DNA of 64,000 bases from Luteipulveratus halotolerans. Its GTDB lineage: Bacteria > Actinomycetota > Actinomycetes > Actinomycetales > Dermatophilaceae. Both the position numbers and the translations under genes were made by a program. A model generated the notes under the pieces. That model saw only the letters and a list, made by a program, of their open reading frames with translations. It was not told the DNA's origin and did no database searches. Location: NCBI RefSeq assembly GCF_001247745.1, contig NZ_LAIR01000002.1, positions 1,550,001 to 1,614,000 on the forward strand, given 5' to 3'. Shown here in pieces: positions 15,261-22,587 of the stretch (positions within the stretch are counted from its first letter, which is position 1; the number at the start of each line of letters is the position of its first letter).

Positions 15261-15890
15261 TCACCGCGTACGCACGATGTCGATGAGATCCCTGAGCGAA
15301 CCGATCTGGTGCGTCGCCGCGCTGAAGTCCTGACCCGCGGTGAAGTCGTTGTGGACGACGGCGCAGTCGATCCCGGCGGCTACGGCCGACCGAAGTCCCC
15401 TGGCGGAGTCTTCCACGACGAGCGTCTGATCAGGATCGCCTCCGAAGCGACTCAAGGCCGTCAGGTACGGCTCAGGATGTGGCTTGGCCCGTCGGTAGTC
15501 TTCGCGCACCAGGACGAAGTCCATGTGGTCCAGCAGGTTGCGGTTCTGGTGGATGAGCTCGAACTCAGAGGTGGTCACGACGGCCATCCGGACGTCAGTC
15601 GAGAGCTCGTCCAGCACCTCCGCGACACTGTCGATCTCGATCGTCTCGGTACGCAGGTAGTGCTGATAACGGTCATCGCGGACGGCGCGCAGCCGTGCGA
15701 CAGTCTCCTCGTCCACACCGGCTTCGCGTGCTCGTGCCCAGGTGCCCAGCCCGTGCCCCATGTCCTCGAGGTACTGGCTCAGATCGAGGGCGATGCCGAT
15801 CTCTGCGAGAGCATCAGCGCCGGCCCGGTAATACCACGGCTCGGTGTCGACCAGGACCCCGTCATGATCGAACAGGACGAACTGCTTCAT
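15261..15890 (-). CDS. HAD-superfamily phosphatase (beta-phosphoglucomutase-like)
   Basis: The 209-residue protein has all four HAD motifs: FDHDGVLVDTEPWYY (nucleophile and acid Asp), VVTTSEF, the KPHPEPYL lysine, and VEDSARGLRSAVAAG. A helical cap of subclass I lies between motifs one and two. Members dephosphorylate small phosphometabolites; the substrate is unknown. The ATG overlaps the stop of the upstream GNAT gene, so it is the last gene of a three-gene operon. Confidence 0.9.
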   Translation of the reverse strand: MKQFVLFDHDGVLVDTEPWYYRAGADALAEIGIALDLSQYLEDMGHGLGTWARAREAGVDEETVARLRAVRDDRYQHYLRTETIEIDSVAEVLDELSTDVRMAVVTTSEFELIHQNRNLLDHMDFVLVREDYRRAKPHPEPYLTALSRFGGDPDQTLVVEDSARGLRSAVAAGIDCAVVHNDFTAGQDFSAATHQIGSLRDLIDIVRTR

Positions 15891-16546
15891 CAGGTGTCAC
15901 TGATCGTCAGCGGCAGATGTGTGTGGCAGGCGTCGACGCCGTACAGCTCGACATCGTCGCGACGGTGTGGCTCCCATGCAGCCCGAGTGATGCGCCAGCG
16001 GTTGAGCTGGGCGCGTTCGCCGCGTCGTGTCGCCCAGTCGACACCGTTGGGTTCGTACCCGAGATCGCGCGAGATCGCGTTCGAGCCGGCGTTGTCGACG
16101 AACGCGTCGCTGCCGGCCTCCCGGGCGCCGAGGCCGTCGAAGGCCAGGTGGAGCACAGCCGCTCGCATCTCGTGGCCGAGTCCGCGGCCGCGTTCGTCGA
16201 CCGACAACCAGGAGAACGTCGTCACGGTCCCCAGGGCGGCGAAGTGCACGCCCGTGACCGACTGCTCCCCCACTGCTCGACCGTCGAGGACGACCGTGAA
16301 GTTGAGCCGCCAGAAGTTAGGGCCGACTGAGGATCGGCGCAGCCACAGACGCCTCATCCAGTGCGCCACGCGCACCTCGGGGTCGGGCTCGTAGAACGTG
16401 ATCGGGTCGTCGTACGGCGGTGGCTCCGCGTGCGTCTTGCCGGCGCGCACCAGCTCGGCGAGCTCGTCCATGAGCTCGTCCGTCGTCGCTCGCAGCTCGA
16501 GTCGCGGCGTGGTGACACGCACTTCGAGCAACGGGTAGTTCTTCAT
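15890..16546 (-). CDS. GNAT family N-acetyltransferase
   Basis: The 218-residue protein has a large beta-strand N-terminal part (VRVTTPRLELRATTDELMDEL) typical of RimJ/RimL-like acetyltransferases. Later motifs include WLSVDERGRGLGHEMRAAVLHLAFDGLGAREAGSDAFVDNAGSNAISRDLGYEPNG, where the arginine/glycine-rich loop binds acetyl-CoA and the asparagine-serine pair is motif B. It overlaps the genes on both sides by 3-4 nt. The acceptor substrate is unknown; pairing with a second GNAT may imply modification of a shared small molecule or antibiotic. Confidence 0.88.
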   Translation of the reverse strand: MKNYPLLEVRVTTPRLELRATTDELMDELAELVRAGKTHAEPPPYDDPITFYEPDPEVRVAHWMRRLWLRRSSVGPNFWRLNFTVVLDGRAVGEQSVTGVHFAALGTVTTFSWLSVDERGRGLGHEMRAAVLHLAFDGLGAREAGSDAFVDNAGSNAISRDLGYEPNGVDWATRRGERAQLNRWRITRAAWEPHRRDDVELYGVDACHTHLPLTISDT

Positions 16547-17049
16547 GCCGACTCCTCCCCTCCGTCGAGGCGGATGATGTAACCGATGAACGTGCGTGAC
16601 GAGCCCTCCGGCGTCGGCGCCGGGCCCGTGGGCTGGAACCCGCAGACCTCGAGCACGCGGCGTGACGCAGGGTTGTCCGTGGCTACGCGAGCGTGCACGG
16701 TGCGTACGCCACGAGCGACAGCGAGGTCCAGCGCGAGACGTACGCCGGTGCGCGCAATCCCCTGTCCCTGAACGTTTTTCGCAACTCGAAAGCCGATCTC
16801 GGTGCGCTCCGGCTGGTCGATGTCGGTGATGTTCACCCGGCCGACAACAGCCTCGGAAGGATCGAGGAGAACTCCGATCAGCGAGGTGCCGGCCCGGTTC
16901 TCCTCGACGAGCTCAGCGAGTCGCGCGTCGAAATGAGCGAAGTAGCCGTCGCCCCGGTCGCTGATGCGGGTGGCGAAGAACGCCCGGTTGTCCAGCTCGA
17001 ACCGCTCCAGCGGTCGCGCGTGCTCCGGGGCGAGCAGCTCAAGGCGCAC
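16543..17049 (-). CDS. RimJ/RimL-like GNAT acetyltransferase
   Basis: The 168-residue protein begins VRLELLAPEHARPLERFELDNRAFFATRI, then VVGRVNITDID, IGFRVAKNVQGQGIARTGVRLALDLA (acetyl-CoA loop) and ARVATDNPASRRVLEVCGFQPTGP. This is the standard RimJ/RimL pattern. GTG 17049 was chosen for its position after a purine-rich stretch; the frame stays open further upstream without coding signal. It is the first gene of the GNAT-GNAT-HAD operon. Confidence 0.87.
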   Translation of the reverse strand: MRLELLAPEHARPLERFELDNRAFFATRISDRGDGYFAHFDARLAELVEENRAGTSLIGVLLDPSEAVVGRVNITDIDQPERTEIGFRVAKNVQGQGIARTGVRLALDLAVARGVRTVHARVATDNPASRRVLEVCGFQPTGPAPTPEGSSRTFIGYIIRLDGGEESA

Positions 17050-17140
17050 GGGTGCTTCCACCTCACCCACACAACCGCACCCAGCCGTCGATGTCAGCCG
17101 ACTTTCCGATGGCCTACTCCCCCGCGTCGCCGTCAGCCGG

Positions 17141-17260
17141 TCACCGGTCCCGCTGGCGGAAGGCCGACATGAGGACGGGGTCCGGGGTTCGCGGTGCCGA
17201 CCAGAGGGCGCAGTCGGTCGCGTCGCCGGCGCCGTAGGCTCTGAGAGATGCATATTTCAT
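17141..17260 (-). other. 39-codon open frame with strong coding bias, possible gene remnant
   Basis: ATG (17258-17260) opens a short frame beginning MKYASLRAYGAGDATDC and ending SAFRQRDR at TGA 17141-17143. Beyond the first few codons nearly every third base is G or C, unlike non-coding DNA here, so this may be the 3' fragment of a lost gene. No ribosome-binding site precedes the ATG, which lies in the right-hand 20-bp repeat. The remainder of 17050-17335 shows only that repeat and a small CGTTGTG palindrome. Confidence 0.3.
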
Positions 17261-17277
17261 AATGTGGATTAACGGCG
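17258..17277 (-). repeat. Right copy of the 20-bp inverted repeat
   Basis: CATAATGTGGATTAACGGCG is the inverse of the copy at 15184-15203 with one mismatch. The two copies face each other across 2.05 kb containing exactly the HAD-GNAT-GNAT operon. I see no target-site duplication outside them. Confidence 0.85.
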
Positions 17278-17335
17278 AATACCGTTGTGCCACAACGCAA
17301 TTCGCACATCACCGTAACAGCACTGAGCGCATACG

Positions 17336-18052
17336 TCACGAGTCAAGGACGCAGAACTCGTTCCCGTCCGGGTCGACCATGACCACCCACGACACATCGC
17401 CCTGCCCGATGTCGGTACGCCGGGCGCCCAGCGTTTCGAGTCGGGCCACCTCGGTCGCCTGATCGGCATCGACGGGTGCGACGTCGAGGTGCAGACGCTC
17501 CTTGCCGTGCTTGGGATCGAGGGGCGGTCCGCTCCAGGTGACCTTCGATCCGCCGAGCGCGGACTGGATCGCCGTCTCCTCGTCCTGATCCCACACGAGC
17601 GGCCAGCCGAGGGCCTCGCTCCAGAAGTATCCGAGGCGCTGCGTGCCGTCGCAGTTGACTGCACCGATCCGACCGGTGTCGGCGAGGAAGCCGTTGCCCG
17701 GGTCGATGACACACAGCTCGTTGCCCTCGGGGTCGGCGAGGACGACGTGCTCGGCATCCGGTCCCTGGCCGATGTCGATGTGCTTGCCGCCGTGCGCGAG
17801 CGCCGTCGCGACGAGGTCCGCCTGGCCCTGCGGAGTGGCGCTCGTGAGGTCGAGGTGGGTGCGGTTGGCAGCGACCTTCGGCGCGGCACCCGGGACGATC
17901 CGTACGGCGAAGCCGGGCTGGGACGTCGGCGGCAGGAGCACTCCCCCGCGTGCGTCGTCGAGACGTCGGCGACCGAGCATCGCCGCCCAGAACGTCGCGA
18001 CCTTCTCGGGATCGTGCGCATCGAGGACGACGGCGTCGCGGCGAAGGCTCAT
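17336..18052 (-). CDS. Two-domain VOC (glyoxalase-like) protein
   Basis: The 238-residue protein carries two glyoxalase-like modules. The first is AVVLDAHDPEKVATFWAAMLGRRRL with ADPEGNELCVIDPGNGF. The second is DGTQRLGYFWSEALGWPLVWDQ with MVDPDGNEFCVLDS at the C-terminus. The DPxGNExCV repeats are characteristic of the actinobacterial Glyoxalase_6 type. It is often found near stress regulators; here it lies 56 bp downstream of the ECF sigma gene on the same strand and could be read through from it. Confidence 0.87.
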   Translation of the reverse strand: MSLRRDAVVLDAHDPEKVATFWAAMLGRRRLDDARGGVLLPPTSQPGFAVRIVPGAAPKVAANRTHLDLTSATPQGQADLVATALAHGGKHIDIGQGPDAEHVVLADPEGNELCVIDPGNGFLADTGRIGAVNCDGTQRLGYFWSEALGWPLVWDQDEETAIQSALGGSKVTWSGPPLDPKHGKERLHLDVAPVDADQATEVARLETLGARRTDIGQGDVSWVVMVDPDGNEFCVLDS

Positions 18053-18108
18053 CGCTCGACGCTAGGCCGGGCTGTCCCTTCGGAGCAACGCAATATGCCT
18101 GCCCGGGC

Positions 18109-18993
18109 TCAGGCCGAGGGCGCCTGCGGGAAGTCGGTCCTGCTGATGAGTCGGGCGTCGGTGAACGAGTCGATCTCGGCGATGCGGCCGCCGACGACCG
18201 TGCAGGCCATGACGCCGATCGGGCGTCCTCGCGGGTCCCACACGGCGACGCCGGGGCGGCCGTCGACCCGGACCGATCGGGTGCGCACATCGGCCCGGGC
18301 GCCGCGCTGGACGCGGGCCGCGACCACCTGCGCGCCCCGCCGTTCGACGACGCCGCGCCCGGTGTGGGAGCGCCAGGTGACATCGGGGTCGAGCACGCGC
18401 AGCAGCTCGTCGAACTCTCCGGCCCGCGATGCTGCGAGGAACGCGTCGACGACCGCTCGGCTGCGACCGTGCTCGACGTCGGGCTCATCGGCGTCGCGGA
18501 CCTTGCGCCGTGCTCGGCTGGCCAGCATCTTCGACGCGTCGGTCGAACGGTCGAGCACCTGGGCGATCTGGTCGAACGGCACGCCGAAGAGGTCGTGCAG
18601 CACGAAGGCGACCCGCTCGGCAGGGCTGAGCGTGTCGAGCACGACCAGGAGCGCGAGCCCGACCGACTCGGCCAGCACCGCATCGCCCTCCGGGTCGCTG
18701 CCGTCGTCGGCCACGACGACCAGCTCCGGCGGGTGGTCGTCGTACAACGCCTCCGGGTGGCGCCTGCGCGAACGCATGACGTCGATGCAGACTCGGCCCA
18801 CGACGGTGGTGAGCCATCCGGCGACGTTGTCGACCGATCCGTCGTCCTGGCGCGACAGCCGCAACCACGCCTCCTGGACGGCGTCCTCGGCGTCGGCTCG
18901 TGAGCCGAGCATGCGGTGCGCGACGGCGAGGAGGCGGCCGCGTTCCTGCTCGAACGCCTCCGCGAGAGCGTCACCTCTGTCGTGGGGCACCAT
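18109..18993 (-). CDS. ECF41-type RNA polymerase sigma factor with fused SnoaL-like C-terminal domain
   Basis: The protein has 294 residues. Region sigma-2 is at AVAHRMLGSRADAEDAVQEAWLRL and WLTTVVGRVCIDVMRSRRR. Region sigma-4 is at LSPAERVAFVLHDLFGVPFDQIAQVLDRSTDASKMLASRARR. The C-terminal 110 residues (VVDAFLAASRAGEFDELLRVLDPDVTW) form a SnoaL/NTF2-like domain, which in ECF41/SigJ factors replaces a separate anti-sigma factor. The usual terminal NPDKL-type motif is not obvious (DARLISRTD instead). ATG 18993 follows AAGGTGAG; GTG 19005 is an alternative. Confidence 0.88.
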   Translation of the reverse strand: MVPHDRGDALAEAFEQERGRLLAVAHRMLGSRADAEDAVQEAWLRLSRQDDGSVDNVAGWLTTVVGRVCIDVMRSRRRHPEALYDDHPPELVVVADDGSDPEGDAVLAESVGLALLVVLDTLSPAERVAFVLHDLFGVPFDQIAQVLDRSTDASKMLASRARRKVRDADEPDVEHGRSRAVVDAFLAASRAGEFDELLRVLDPDVTWRSHTGRGVVERRGAQVVAARVQRGARADVRTRSVRVDGRPGVAVWDPRGRPIGVMACTVVGGRIAEIDSFTDARLISRTDFPQAPSA

Positions 18994-19001
18994 GCGAGAG
19001 C

Positions 19002-19053
19002 TCACCTTTCGTTGCTGTCACCCAGGATGACGAGCGACAGCAACGAAAGGTGA
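19002..19053. repeat. 18-bp perfect inverted repeat spanning the sigma-factor leader
   Basis: TCACCTTTCGTTGCTGTC (19002-19019) is exactly mirrored at 19036-19053 around 16 nt. On the sigma-gene strand the right arm covers the -35 and spacer of the promoter, and the left arm covers the ribosome-binding site. Either a transcription factor site, or, if transcription starts further upstream, an mRNA hairpin hiding the Shine-Dalgarno sequence would be possible. Confidence 0.8.
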
Positions 19054-19055
19054 CA
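19029..19055 (-). promoter_or_regulatory. ECF41-type promoter upstream of the sigma-factor gene
   Basis: On the minus strand TGTCACC (19055-19049) is followed after exactly 16 nt by CGTC (19032-19029). The reported ECF41 promoter is TGTCACA about 16 nt before CGTC, so this differs at one base. It lies about 35 nt before the likely ATG. Positive autoregulation of the sigma factor is inferred. Confidence 0.65.
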
Positions 19056-19060
19056 GCGCG

Positions 19061-19807
19061 TCAGGCGGTCCGAGAGGCCAGCCAGGCGTCGTACGTCTCG
19101 ACCCCCGTGCGCCAGGGGTCGTGAGGGACGAGCGCTCCGGAGCGCATCGCCTTCGAGGCTGCGCCCGGCACGACCAGCGGCACGACAGGTGTACGACGGC
19201 CGGTGCGGCGCGCAAGTGCGCGCGCCATGTCAACGAGGTCACGCCGCTCGGGGCCGCCGAGCTCGTAGGTGCGGCCTGCCGGCGGGAGGCCCGCGAGATC
19301 AAGCAGAGCCTGCGCGACCTCGCGGGCGGCCACCGGGGCGGCGGCGATGCGCGGCATGGCGATGATCGGCCCGAGGCGGCCGCGTCGCGACATCTGCTCG
19401 GCGAACTCGTGGAACTGGGTCGCGCGCAGGATCGTGAACGGCCGGCCCGAGTCGCGGACGGCGTGCTCCTGCGCGACCTTGCCGTCGTAGTGGCCGTAGC
19501 GCACGCGGTCGACGCCGACGATCGACAGCACCAGGTGGTGCGGGACACCGGCCGCCTGCTCGGCGTCGAGCAGCGTGCGGGTGGTCGTGGTGAAGAAGTC
19601 GACCGCGACCTTGCGCTTGACGGTCTCGACGCTCAAGCAGTCGATGACCGCGTCGACTCCGCGCAGGTGTTCGGCCAGGCCGGTGCCGGACGTGAGGTCG
19701 ACGCCCGTGGAGCGCGAGAGGCTGAGCACCTCGTGCCCGGCGTACTCCGCCTCGCGGACAACGTGCGTGCCGACGACTCCGGTGCCACCGGCGACAGCGA
19801 TCTTCAT
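19061..19807 (-). CDS. NAD(P)-binding (NmrA/SDR_a5-like) oxidoreductase or epimerase
   Basis: The 248-residue protein starts MKIAVAGGTGVVGTHVVREAEYAGHEVLSLSRS, a Rossmann GxxGxxG loop of the atypical SDR class. It continues with VDAVIDCLS, SIVGVDRVRYGHYDGKVAQEHAV and FTILRATQFHEF, where Y and K are the usual SDR pair. ECF41 sigma genes are typically adjacent to a carboxymuconolactone decarboxylase, oxidoreductase or epimerase, and this gene fills that slot. GAAAGG precedes the ATG by a normal spacing. Confidence 0.85.
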   Translation of the reverse strand: MKIAVAGGTGVVGTHVVREAEYAGHEVLSLSRSTGVDLTSGTGLAEHLRGVDAVIDCLSVETVKRKVAVDFFTTTTRTLLDAEQAAGVPHHLVLSIVGVDRVRYGHYDGKVAQEHAVRDSGRPFTILRATQFHEFAEQMSRRGRLGPIIAMPRIAAAPVAAREVAQALLDLAGLPPAGRTYELGGPERRDLVDMARALARRTGRRTPVVPLVVPGAASKAMRSGALVPHDPWRTGVETYDAWLASRTA

Positions 19808-19844
19808 CAGGGTGCCTTTCGAGAGATGAATGACTCGCTGCATG

Positions 19845-19871
19845 GACACGCCTCGGTGCCGCCGCGTGACA
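19845..19871 (-). promoter_or_regulatory. Possible ECF41-type promoter of the oxidoreductase gene
   Basis: On the minus strand TGTCACG (19871-19865), a 16-nt spacer and TGTC (19848-19845) resemble the promoter in front of the sigma gene, with one mismatch in each box to TGTCACA/CGTC. It would start a leader of about 30 nt. The match is weaker than the sigma promoter and could be chance. Confidence 0.4.
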
Positions 19872-19900
19872 TGTGCGCCACGAGGCAGTCGCCTCCGGCC

Positions 19901-20089
19901 TCAGGAGCCCCCGCCGATGATCCCGGTGGTCGCTCCGTGGCGGTGGTAGGAGTCGCCCGGCGAGGTGGGCTCTTGCTCACCGACCCTGCGGAAGTCGTCG
20001 TGCGCCGGCTCGTCACGACGCAGCCGGCGACGCAGCAGCAGCGCCGACACGACGAGCAGGGCCAGGACGAGCAGAGTGATCGCGATCAT
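19901..20089 (-). CDS. Small single-pass membrane protein
   Basis: The protein has 62 residues. An N-terminal membrane segment (MIAITLLVLALLVVSALLLRR) is followed by a charged cytoplasmic tail (RLRRDEPAHDDFRRVGEQEP) and a Gly-rich end. GGGGGAG sits 7-9 nt before the ATG, and codon use fits the genome, so it looks real. No family is recognised. It is divergent from rlmC. Confidence 0.65.
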   Translation of the reverse strand: MIAITLLVLALLVVSALLLRRRLRRDEPAHDDFRRVGEQEPTSPGDSYHRHGATTGIIGGGS

Positions 20090-20174
20090 GATGACTTCTC
20101 CCCCAAGAACGTGATGTGACCTCCGACGAGGGTGACTCTACGGGCGCCAGGCACGCGGCGCCTAGGGTTGGCCG

Positions 20175-21302
20175 GTGCAGTGCGACTACTTCGATGCCGG
20201 GCAGTGCCGGTCGTGTGCGCTCATGGGTGTCCCGTACGACGTGCAGCTCGCCGACAAGCAGCGGTCGGTGGCCCGGACGCTGGCCGGGCGGGTCGGTGAC
20301 GTGTGGCTCGACCCGTACGCCACCGTCGAGTCCGGGTTTCGCAACAAGGCCAAGCTGGTCGTCGGCGGCCGCCGTGGCGCCCCGACGCTCGGGATCCTGG
20401 ACGAGCAGCGGGCAGGCGTCGACCTGAGGCACTGCGGGCTGCATGAGTCGGGGCTCCGGGAGGCGATCCCGGTGCTCGCCGACCTGGTCGCCGAGGCAGG
20501 CCTCACGCCGTACGACGTGCCGCGCCGCAGCGGTGAGCTCAAGCATGTGCTCGTCACGCACTCCCCGCACGACGAGCTGATGGTGCGGTTCGTGCTGCGC
20601 TCCGAGGGACAGCTGCCGCGGCTGCAGCGCGCGCTGCCGGACCTGCTGGCCGCACTCCCCCGGGCGCGCGTCGTCACGGCCAACCTGCTGCCGGAGCACA
20701 AGGCCGCGACCGAGGGTGATCGTGAGGTCGTGCTGACCGAGCACGGGTCGTTGCCGATGCGCGTCAACGACGTCGTCCTGCACCTGCGGCCGCGCAGCTT
20801 CTTCCAGACGAGTACGCCGGTGGCGGCTGCGCTCTACCGCCAGGCCGCGCAGTGGGCGGCTGAGATCGAGCCCCGGTCGGTCGTCGACCTCTACTGCGGC
20901 GTCGGCGGTTTCGCGCTGCATCTGGCTGGGCAAGGGCGGACCGTGCACGGACTCGAGATCTCGGTCGACGCGGTCGAGAGTGCGCGACTGAGCGCCGTCG
21001 AGCTGGCGCAGCGGCGCGACGTCGGAGATGTGACGTTCGGAGCGGGCGACGCGAGCGCGTACACGATGGCGTCGCGGCCGGACCTCGCTGTCGTCAACCC
21101 GCCTCGGCGCGGTATCGGCGCGCTGGCGGCCACCCTCGAACGCTCGGGCGTCGCCGAGGTCGTCTACTCCAGCTGCAACGCCTCCAGCCTCGCCGCGGAC
21201 CTCGAGGCCATGCCGTCGTACGACGTGGTGGCCGCCCGGCTGTTCGACATGTTCCCGCAGACCAGGCACCACGAGGTGATGGTGCGGCTCCGTCGGCGCT
21301 GA
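20175..21302 (+). CDS. rlmC: 23S rRNA (uracil-C5)-methyltransferase RlmC
   Basis: The 375-residue protein begins MQCDYFDAGQCRSCALMG, giving the C-x7-C-x2-C start of the iron-sulfur cluster completed by the cysteine in RHCGLHE. The methyltransferase domain has VVDLYCGVGGFALHLA (SAM binding), LAVVNPPRRGIG and the catalytic SSCNASSLAADL motif. Without a TRAM domain it matches RlmC/RumB rather than RlmD. It should methylate the loop uracil (U747 type) of 23S rRNA. GTG 20175 gives the correct N-terminus. Confidence 0.92.
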   Translation: MQCDYFDAGQCRSCALMGVPYDVQLADKQRSVARTLAGRVGDVWLDPYATVESGFRNKAKLVVGGRRGAPTLGILDEQRAGVDLRHCGLHESGLREAIPVLADLVAEAGLTPYDVPRRSGELKHVLVTHSPHDELMVRFVLRSEGQLPRLQRALPDLLAALPRARVVTANLLPEHKAATEGDREVVLTEHGSLPMRVNDVVLHLRPRSFFQTSTPVAAALYRQAAQWAAEIEPRSVVDLYCGVGGFALHLAGQGRTVHGLEISVDAVESARLSAVELAQRRDVGDVTFGAGDASAYTMASRPDLAVVNPPRRGIGALAATLERSGVAEVVYSSCNASSLAADLEAMPSYDVVAARLFDMFPQTRHHEVMVRLRRR

Positions 21303-21322
21303 GCCGCTGTCAGACGCCGATG

Positions 21323-21336
21323 CGAACATGTGTTCG
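21323..21336 (+). promoter_or_regulatory. LexA SOS box at the dinB start
   Basis: CGAACATGTGTTCG is a perfect palindrome and matches the actinobacterial/Gram-positive LexA box CGAAC-N4-GTTCG. It overlaps the first possible start codon of dinB. LexA binding should repress the polymerase until DNA damage. Confidence 0.85.
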
Positions 21337-22538
21337 TGTCGATCAGAGCCCGGCCCGAGGCGTCGATCCTGCACGCCGACCTCGACTCGTTCTACGCCTC
21401 GGTCGAGCAGCGTGACGACCCGACGCTGCTCGGTCGGCCGGTGCTGGTGGGCGGCGGCATCGTGCTCGCGGCGTCGTACGAGGCGAAGGCCCGGGGCGTC
21501 AGCACGCCGATGAACGAGCGGCGAGCCCGGCTGCTGTGCCCTGACGCGGTGACGGTCCGCCCGCGGATGGAGGCGTACTCCGAGGCGAGCAAGGCGGTGT
21601 TCGCGCTCTTCCGCGACACCACGCCGGTCGTCGAGGAGCTCTCGATCGACGAGGCGTTCCTCGACGTCGGTGGGTTGCGGCGGATCAGTGGTTCGCCCGA
21701 GGCGATCGGGCGACGCCTGCGCGCGCGGGTGCGTGACGAGGTGGGTCTGCCGATCACCGTGGGCGTGGCGACGACGAAGTTCCTCGCCAAGGTCGCCAGT
21801 GCCGTGGCCAAGCCGGACGGTCTGCTGGTCGTGCCGGCCGGCGGTGAGCTCGACTTCCTGCACCCGTTGCCGGTCGAGCGGCTCTGGGGCGTCGGGCCGG
21901 TGACGGCCGGGCAGCTGCACGCCCGAGGCATCGCGACGATCGGTCAGCTGGCCGCGCTGTCGGAGTCACGCCTCGTCGACACCGTCGGACTCGCGTCCGG
22001 CCGTCACCTGCACGCGCTGGCCCGGGCCCGCGACCCGCGTCCGGTGGAGGTCGGTCGGCGACGACGTTCGATCGGTTCGCAGCGTGCGATGGGGCGTGGA
22101 CCCAAGACACACGCCGACCTCGAGCGCAGCGTCGTGTCGATCGCCGACAAGCTCGGCAAACGGCTGCGCGCCGCCGACCGGGTCTGCCGAACCGTGGTGC
22201 TGCGTCTGCGCTTCGACGACTTCACCCGCATCACCCGGTCGCACACACTCGATGCACCGACGGCGCTGACCGCGACGGTGCTGCGAGCCGCGCAGACGCT
22301 GCTGGCCGACGCGATGCCGCTGATCGACGAACGCGGCTGCACGCTGATCGGCCTCACCCTCAGCAACCTCCTCGACGACGACCCGCTGCAGCTGGCGCTC
22401 CCGTTCGAGGGTGAGGAGCAGGGGTCGCTCGACGCCACGGTCGACCAGCTGCGTGACCGGTTCGGGGCGGCCATCGTGACCAGGGCGGCGCTGCTCGGCC
22501 GCGACGAGCGTGACCCGGTGCCTCTGCTGCCCGGCTGA
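21330..22538 (+). CDS. dinB: DNA polymerase IV (Y-family, translesion)
   Basis: The 402-residue protein has SILHADLDSFYASVEQRDDPTL (metal-binding Asp and steric-gate Tyr), VLAASYEAKARGVSTPM, ELSIDEAFLDVGGLR (catalytic Asp-Glu) and a helix-hairpin-helix thumb near LWGVGPVTAGQLHARGI. The C-terminal little-finger domain follows. The final GTG-start choice is uncertain: GTG 21330 and GTG 21336 both lie in or on the SOS box. A clamp-binding-like end (LQLALPFEG) is present near the C-terminus. The function is error-prone lesion bypass in the SOS response. Confidence 0.92.
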   Translation: MFVSIRARPEASILHADLDSFYASVEQRDDPTLLGRPVLVGGGIVLAASYEAKARGVSTPMNERRARLLCPDAVTVRPRMEAYSEASKAVFALFRDTTPVVEELSIDEAFLDVGGLRRISGSPEAIGRRLRARVRDEVGLPITVGVATTKFLAKVASAVAKPDGLLVVPAGGELDFLHPLPVERLWGVGPVTAGQLHARGIATIGQLAALSESRLVDTVGLASGRHLHALARARDPRPVEVGRRRRSIGSQRAMGRGPKTHADLERSVVSIADKLGKRLRAADRVCRTVVLRLRFDDFTRITRSHTLDAPTALTATVLRAAQTLLADAMPLIDERGCTLIGLTLSNLLDDDPLQLALPFEGEEQGSLDATVDQLRDRFGAAIVTRAALLGRDERDPVPLLPG

Positions 22539-22587
22539 CTGGCACAGTGGCGGTCAGGACGCAGCGGTGAGTCGGAGAGGTGCAGGC

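Noticed and set aside
20013..21920. 635-codon minus-strand frame across rlmC and dinB
   Set aside because: Shadow of two clear plus-strand genes; Arg/His/Asp-rich composition without motifs is typical of the opposite strand of high-GC genes.
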